Source of the DNA: Lentisphaeria bacterium | Lineage (GTDB): Bacteria; Verrucomicrobiota; Lentisphaeria; Victivallales; UBA1829 | DNA: 8,607 nt | Direction of reading: 5' to 3' | Assembly (NCBI GenBank): GCA_017623265.1 | Contig: JAGAPM010000199.1 | Coordinates: 1 to 8,607 of the forward strand | In this document: positions 6,584 to 8,607 of the stretch, piece by piece | Position numbering within the stretch: position 1 is the first letter of the stretch | Layout: each line of letters starts with the position of its first letter | Program-made: the position numbers and the translations under genes | The notes under the pieces: generated by a model | The model's database searches: none | What the model was told of the DNA's origin: nothing | Seen by the model: the letters and a program-made list of their open reading frames with translations, nothing else

Positions 6584-8068
6584 ATGGTTATCAATCCCAC
6601 CTATGTCATGTTCGGCGTTTATCTGCTGATCATGATCGCAATCGGTTGCATTTTTGCAACAAAGATCAAAAGTACAGCAGAGTACTTCCTCGGCGGACGC
6701 GGTGTCGGCGCCTGGGTGACAGCCCTTTCTGCACAGGCAAGCGATATGAGCGGCTGGCTGCTCATGGGGCTGCCGGGAGTGGTTTATATGGCGGGTCTCG
6801 GTGAATCCTGGGTCGCAATCGGGCTGGCGGTCGGTACGATCCTGAACTGGATCTTCATTGCGCCCCGCCTTCGCATCTACACGGAAAAAGTCAATTCCGT
6901 GACCCTCTCCACCTTCTTTGAAAACCGTTTCCGTGAAAAGAGCGGGATCCTCCGTACGCTTTCTGCCATTGTGATCCTCGGCTTCTTCACGATCTATGCC
7001 GGATCCGGGCTTGTCGCCTGCGGGAAACTTTTCAATGTCATGTTCGGACTCAAGTACGAAATTGCGGTTCTGATCGGTATGGCGGTGGTGCTGCTTTATA
7101 CGATCCTCGGCGGCTATCTCGCCGTCTGCTGGACCGACCTGATTCAGGGGGCACTGATGTTCTTTGCCATCATCATTGTGCCGGTCGCCGCGTACTTCTA
7201 CATTCAGAACAATATGGAACCCGGTACTCTTTCCAATGCCTTCGGCGATAATTCCCTCTCCCTGATCCCCGCCGGTACTTCCGGAACGGTCGCTCTGTTT
7301 GCGATCATTTCCAGTGCGGTCTGGGGACTTGGTTATTGCGGACAGCCCCACATTCTGACCCGTTTCATGAGTATCAAGAATGCAAAACTGCTGCCCCGCA
7401 GTACGGCAATCGCCACGATCTGGGTTGTGATTTCTCTCGCTGCAGCAGTGGTGATCGGCTTCCTTGCAAAACCCATTTTCCCCGGCTTGGATAAGAACGC
7501 CAGCGAAGAGGTCTTTATCAAATTGATCGGCTTCCTCTGCAATCCGTGGATCGGCGGTGTGCTGCTTGCGGCAATCCTTGCAGCGATCATGTCCACCATC
7601 GACTCCCAGCTGCTGGTTTCCTCTTCCGCCCTGACGGAAGACTTCTACAAAAAATTCTTCCGCAGAAGCGCCAGCGTGAAAGAACTGGTCTGGATCAGCC
7701 GTATCAGCGTGCTGCTGATTACGATTCTTGCAACGGCCCTTGCGCTCGCTCCCAACGACACCATCTTCGGGATCGTCAAGTTTGCCTGGGGCGGATTCGG
7801 TGCTGCATTCGGCCCGGTCGTTATCATGTCCCTGTATTCCAGAAAGACCAGCAGTGCCAGTGCCATTGCCGGTATGCTTGCCGGTTCCATTGTGATGCTG
7901 GTCTGGTACTTCACCGGTCTGAGTGTTTACATGTATGAGATCCTGCCCGGTTTTGTGGCTGGTCTCATTGTCATGATCATTGTCAACCAGATCGCTCCGC
8001 AGAAAGATGCAGTGATCCTGGCGGAATATGATGAAATGAAAAACGAGCTGAATGTTCCGCAGGAATAA
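6584..8068 (+). CDS. putP: Sodium/proline symporter PutP (SSS family)
   Basis: An inner-membrane transporter that takes up L-proline with Na+. It is 494 aa, close to the 502-aa E. coli PutP, with about 13 hydrophobic segments (the first about 6-25, the last about 451-470). Near-identical family signatures are SAQASDMSGWLLMGLPG (49-65), with Asp54 and Ser56 matching the Na+/substrate residues Asp55 and Ser57 of E. coli PutP. Another is GYCGQPHILTRFMS (250-263). AAIMSTIDSQLLVSSSALTED (333-353) carries Ser337-Thr338, equivalent to the Na+-binding Ser340/Thr341. AAAGGAA lies 10 nt before the ATG. It is probably cotranscribed with the protease gene upstream, and the unit ends at a strong terminator 28 bp past the stop. 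Proline is the likeliest substrate given these motifs, although other SSS members move pantothenate, sugars or other amino acids. Confidence 0.93.
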   Translation: MVINPTYVMFGVYLLIMIAIGCIFATKIKSTAEYFLGGRGVGAWVTALSAQASDMSGWLLMGLPGVVYMAGLGESWVAIGLAVGTILNWIFIAPRLRIYTEKVNSVTLSTFFENRFREKSGILRTLSAIVILGFFTIYAGSGLVACGKLFNVMFGLKYEIAVLIGMAVVLLYTILGGYLAVCWTDLIQGALMFFAIIIVPVAAYFYIQNNMEPGTLSNAFGDNSLSLIPAGTSGTVALFAIISSAVWGLGYCGQPHILTRFMSIKNAKLLPRSTAIATIWVVISLAAAVVIGFLAKPIFPGLDKNASEEVFIKLIGFLCNPWIGGVLLAAILAAIMSTIDSQLLVSSSALTEDFYKKFFRRSASVKELVWISRISVLLITILATALALAPNDTIFGIVKFAWGGFGAAFGPVVIMSLYSRKTSSASAIAGMLAGSIVMLVWYFTGLSVYMYEILPGFVAGLIVMIIVNQIAPQKDAVILAEYDEMKNELNVPQE

Positions 8069-8095
8069 TGATTCCTTTTTTCTTTCAGAAATGAG

Positions 8096-8131
8096 AACGG
8101 TTCCGGTTTGCGCCGGAGCCGTTTTTTTTTT
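8096..8131 (+). terminator. Intrinsic terminator after putP
   Basis: Arms AACGGTTCCGG (8096-8106) and CCGGAGCCGTT (8113-8123) form an 11-bp stem with one T-G wobble and a 6-nt loop. The 3' arm continues as a run of ten T (8122-8131). It closes the protease-putP transcription unit and isolates the next gene. Confidence 0.92.
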
Positions 8132-8143
8132 GTGCTTTTGAGT

Positions 8144-8171
8144 TTGCAATTTTTTGAATTCAGTGTAGAGT
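8144..8171 (+). promoter_or_regulatory. Candidate promoter for the right-edge gene
   Basis: TTGCAA (8144-8149) and TAGAGT (8166-8171) are 16 bp apart, each four of six to the sigma70 consensus. A promoter is required here because the gene follows a strong terminator on the same strand. The exact boxes are uncertain. Confidence 0.35.
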
Positions 8172-8178
8172 ATTGCAA
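8144..8178. repeat. Inverted repeat TTGCAAT...ATTGCAA upstream of right-edge gene
   Basis: TTGCAAT (8144-8150) is matched by its reverse complement ATTGCAA (8172-8178) across 21 bp. Each half contains the palindrome TTGCAA, so two identical sites lie 29 bp apart, flanking the candidate -10 box. This could be a paired operator for a regulator of the downstream gene, or chance in AT-rich DNA. Confidence 0.3.
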
Positions 8179-8213
8179 CGATTTCTTGAACCCGTAATCA
8201 TAAGGACAACACC

Positions 8214-8607
8214 ATGAGTTTTCGAAAGGATATTGTAAACTGGAAATGGCGGTATTTTTTCGCCCCCGGAATGCCGGACGTATTGGAAAATATGACCGGA
8301 TTTATTGATGAGACGCTTGACCTCGGCAATGGTACGCTTGTGACCGGAAAGCCTTTCGATTTTTATCCGGAAGGATTCATGAATGTGTTCGATGTGATCC
8401 CGGATGCCGAAAAAGGAACTCCCTTGAACCGGACCATTCTGACTGCCGATTTTTATGCGGATGAACCCGGTATCCTTGCTGTCGGTCTGGCGGCAGACTG
8501 GCAGTGGTCTTTCCGTTTCAACGGAAAAATGCTGCTGGATGCCCGAAGATGTTCCAACAGTGAGTTCCCCATCCATTATACGAATCACACTGTGGAGCTG
8601 GCGTATC
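8214..8607 (+). CDS. Unrecognised protein, N-terminal 131 aa (cut by window end)
   Basis: An open frame runs from the ATG at 8214 to the window end without a stop, giving the first 131 residues. TAAGGA (8201-8206) lies 7 nt before the ATG, and the frame follows a terminator and candidate promoter, so this is a genuine gene start. There is no signal peptide or membrane segment; the N-terminus is MSFRKDIVNWKWRYFF. Aromatic residues are frequent. The stretch TILTADFYADEPGILAVGLAADWQWSFRFNGKMLLDA (about 75-110; only its key positions matter: W96, W98, N103, G104) has the look of a beta-sandwich (jelly-roll) module like those in glycoside hydrolases and sugar-binding proteins. I cannot name a family from this fragment. 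A cytoplasmic or non-classically exported carbohydrate-active protein is one guess, at low confidence. Confidence 0.75.
   Translation, partial: MSFRKDIVNWKWRYFFAPGMPDVLENMTGFIDETLDLGNGTLVTGKPFDFYPEGFMNVFDVIPDAEKGTPLNRTILTADFYADEPGILAVGLAADWQWSFRFNGKMLLDARRCSNSEFPIHYTNHTVELAY

Noticed and set aside
5002..6600. A 532-aa open frame on the minus strand antisense to the S41 protease
   Set aside because: The plus-strand protease has intact catalytic motifs through the same bases; the antisense frame shows no domain or start signal. Codon bias against codons that give reverse-strand stops explains it.
6524..8149. A 541-aa open frame on the minus strand antisense to putP
   Set aside because: It lies almost wholly inside putP, which has clear family motifs and a ribosome site. 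The antisense product is rich in His/Asp/Gly/Arg with no recognisable domain, as expected from codon bias in the real gene.
8160..8588. A 142-aa minus-strand open frame at the right edge
   Set aside because: The plus-strand frame from 8214 has a good ribosome site and follows a terminator. The minus-strand frame would run convergently into the putP terminator and has no recognisable domain.
1..8607. Mobile elements, CRISPR arrays, tRNA/rRNA genes, phage or defence islands
   Set aside because: No transposase, integrase, regularly spaced repeats, cloverleaf or rRNA-like segments were seen; intergenic gaps are all under 180 bp.

Overview
The window looks like ordinary chromosomal housekeeping DNA from a Gram-negative-type bacterium of roughly 50% GC. 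My best guess is the PVC superphylum, and within it Lentisphaerota (Victivallis-like). I infer this from protein style: a long Prc-type carboxy-terminal protease, a short ArgA-like acetyltransferase, a one-TM LysM protein, and a possible jelly-roll-type sugar-associated protein at the right edge. No rRNA, tRNA or other marker settles the phylum. I see no phage, transposon, CRISPR or defence genes.

Left half, minus strand (read right to left from about 4260 to 87): truA (tRNA pseudouridine synthase), a membrane-anchored LysM protein, accA (acetyl-CoA carboxylase carboxyltransferase alpha), a short N-acetylglutamate-synthase-like GNAT enzyme, and murI (glutamate racemase). Gaps are short: 84 bp with its own candidate promoter, then 28 bp, then a 23-bp gap or 4-bp overlap depending on the GNAT start, then a 4-bp ATGA overlap. 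lysM-accA-GNAT-murI therefore reads as one operon, with truA probably able to read into it. Two hairpins lie beyond murI at the left edge.

Middle (4229-4404): a 176-bp divergent control region. Candidate back-to-back sigma70-like promoters drive truA leftward and the protease rightward. A 7-bp perfect inverted repeat sits between their -35 boxes.

Right half, plus strand: a secreted S41 tail-specific protease (Prc/CtpA type) and, 43 bp later, a PutP-type sodium/proline symporter. A strong intrinsic terminator follows. A new transcription unit then starts with an unrecognised protein that is cut by the window end.

Taken together, the minus-strand genes supply cell-envelope and central building blocks: D-glutamate for peptidoglycan, malonyl-CoA for fatty acids, N-acetylglutamate for arginine, a LysM envelope protein and tRNA modification. 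The plus-strand pair handles periplasmic protein processing and solute uptake. I found no convincing undescribed system. The points most worth a second look are the LysM protein whose C-terminus resembles an L,D-transpeptidase start without its catalytic part, the symmetric divergent promoter region, the glutamate-using overlapping gene pair, and the truncated right-edge gene.
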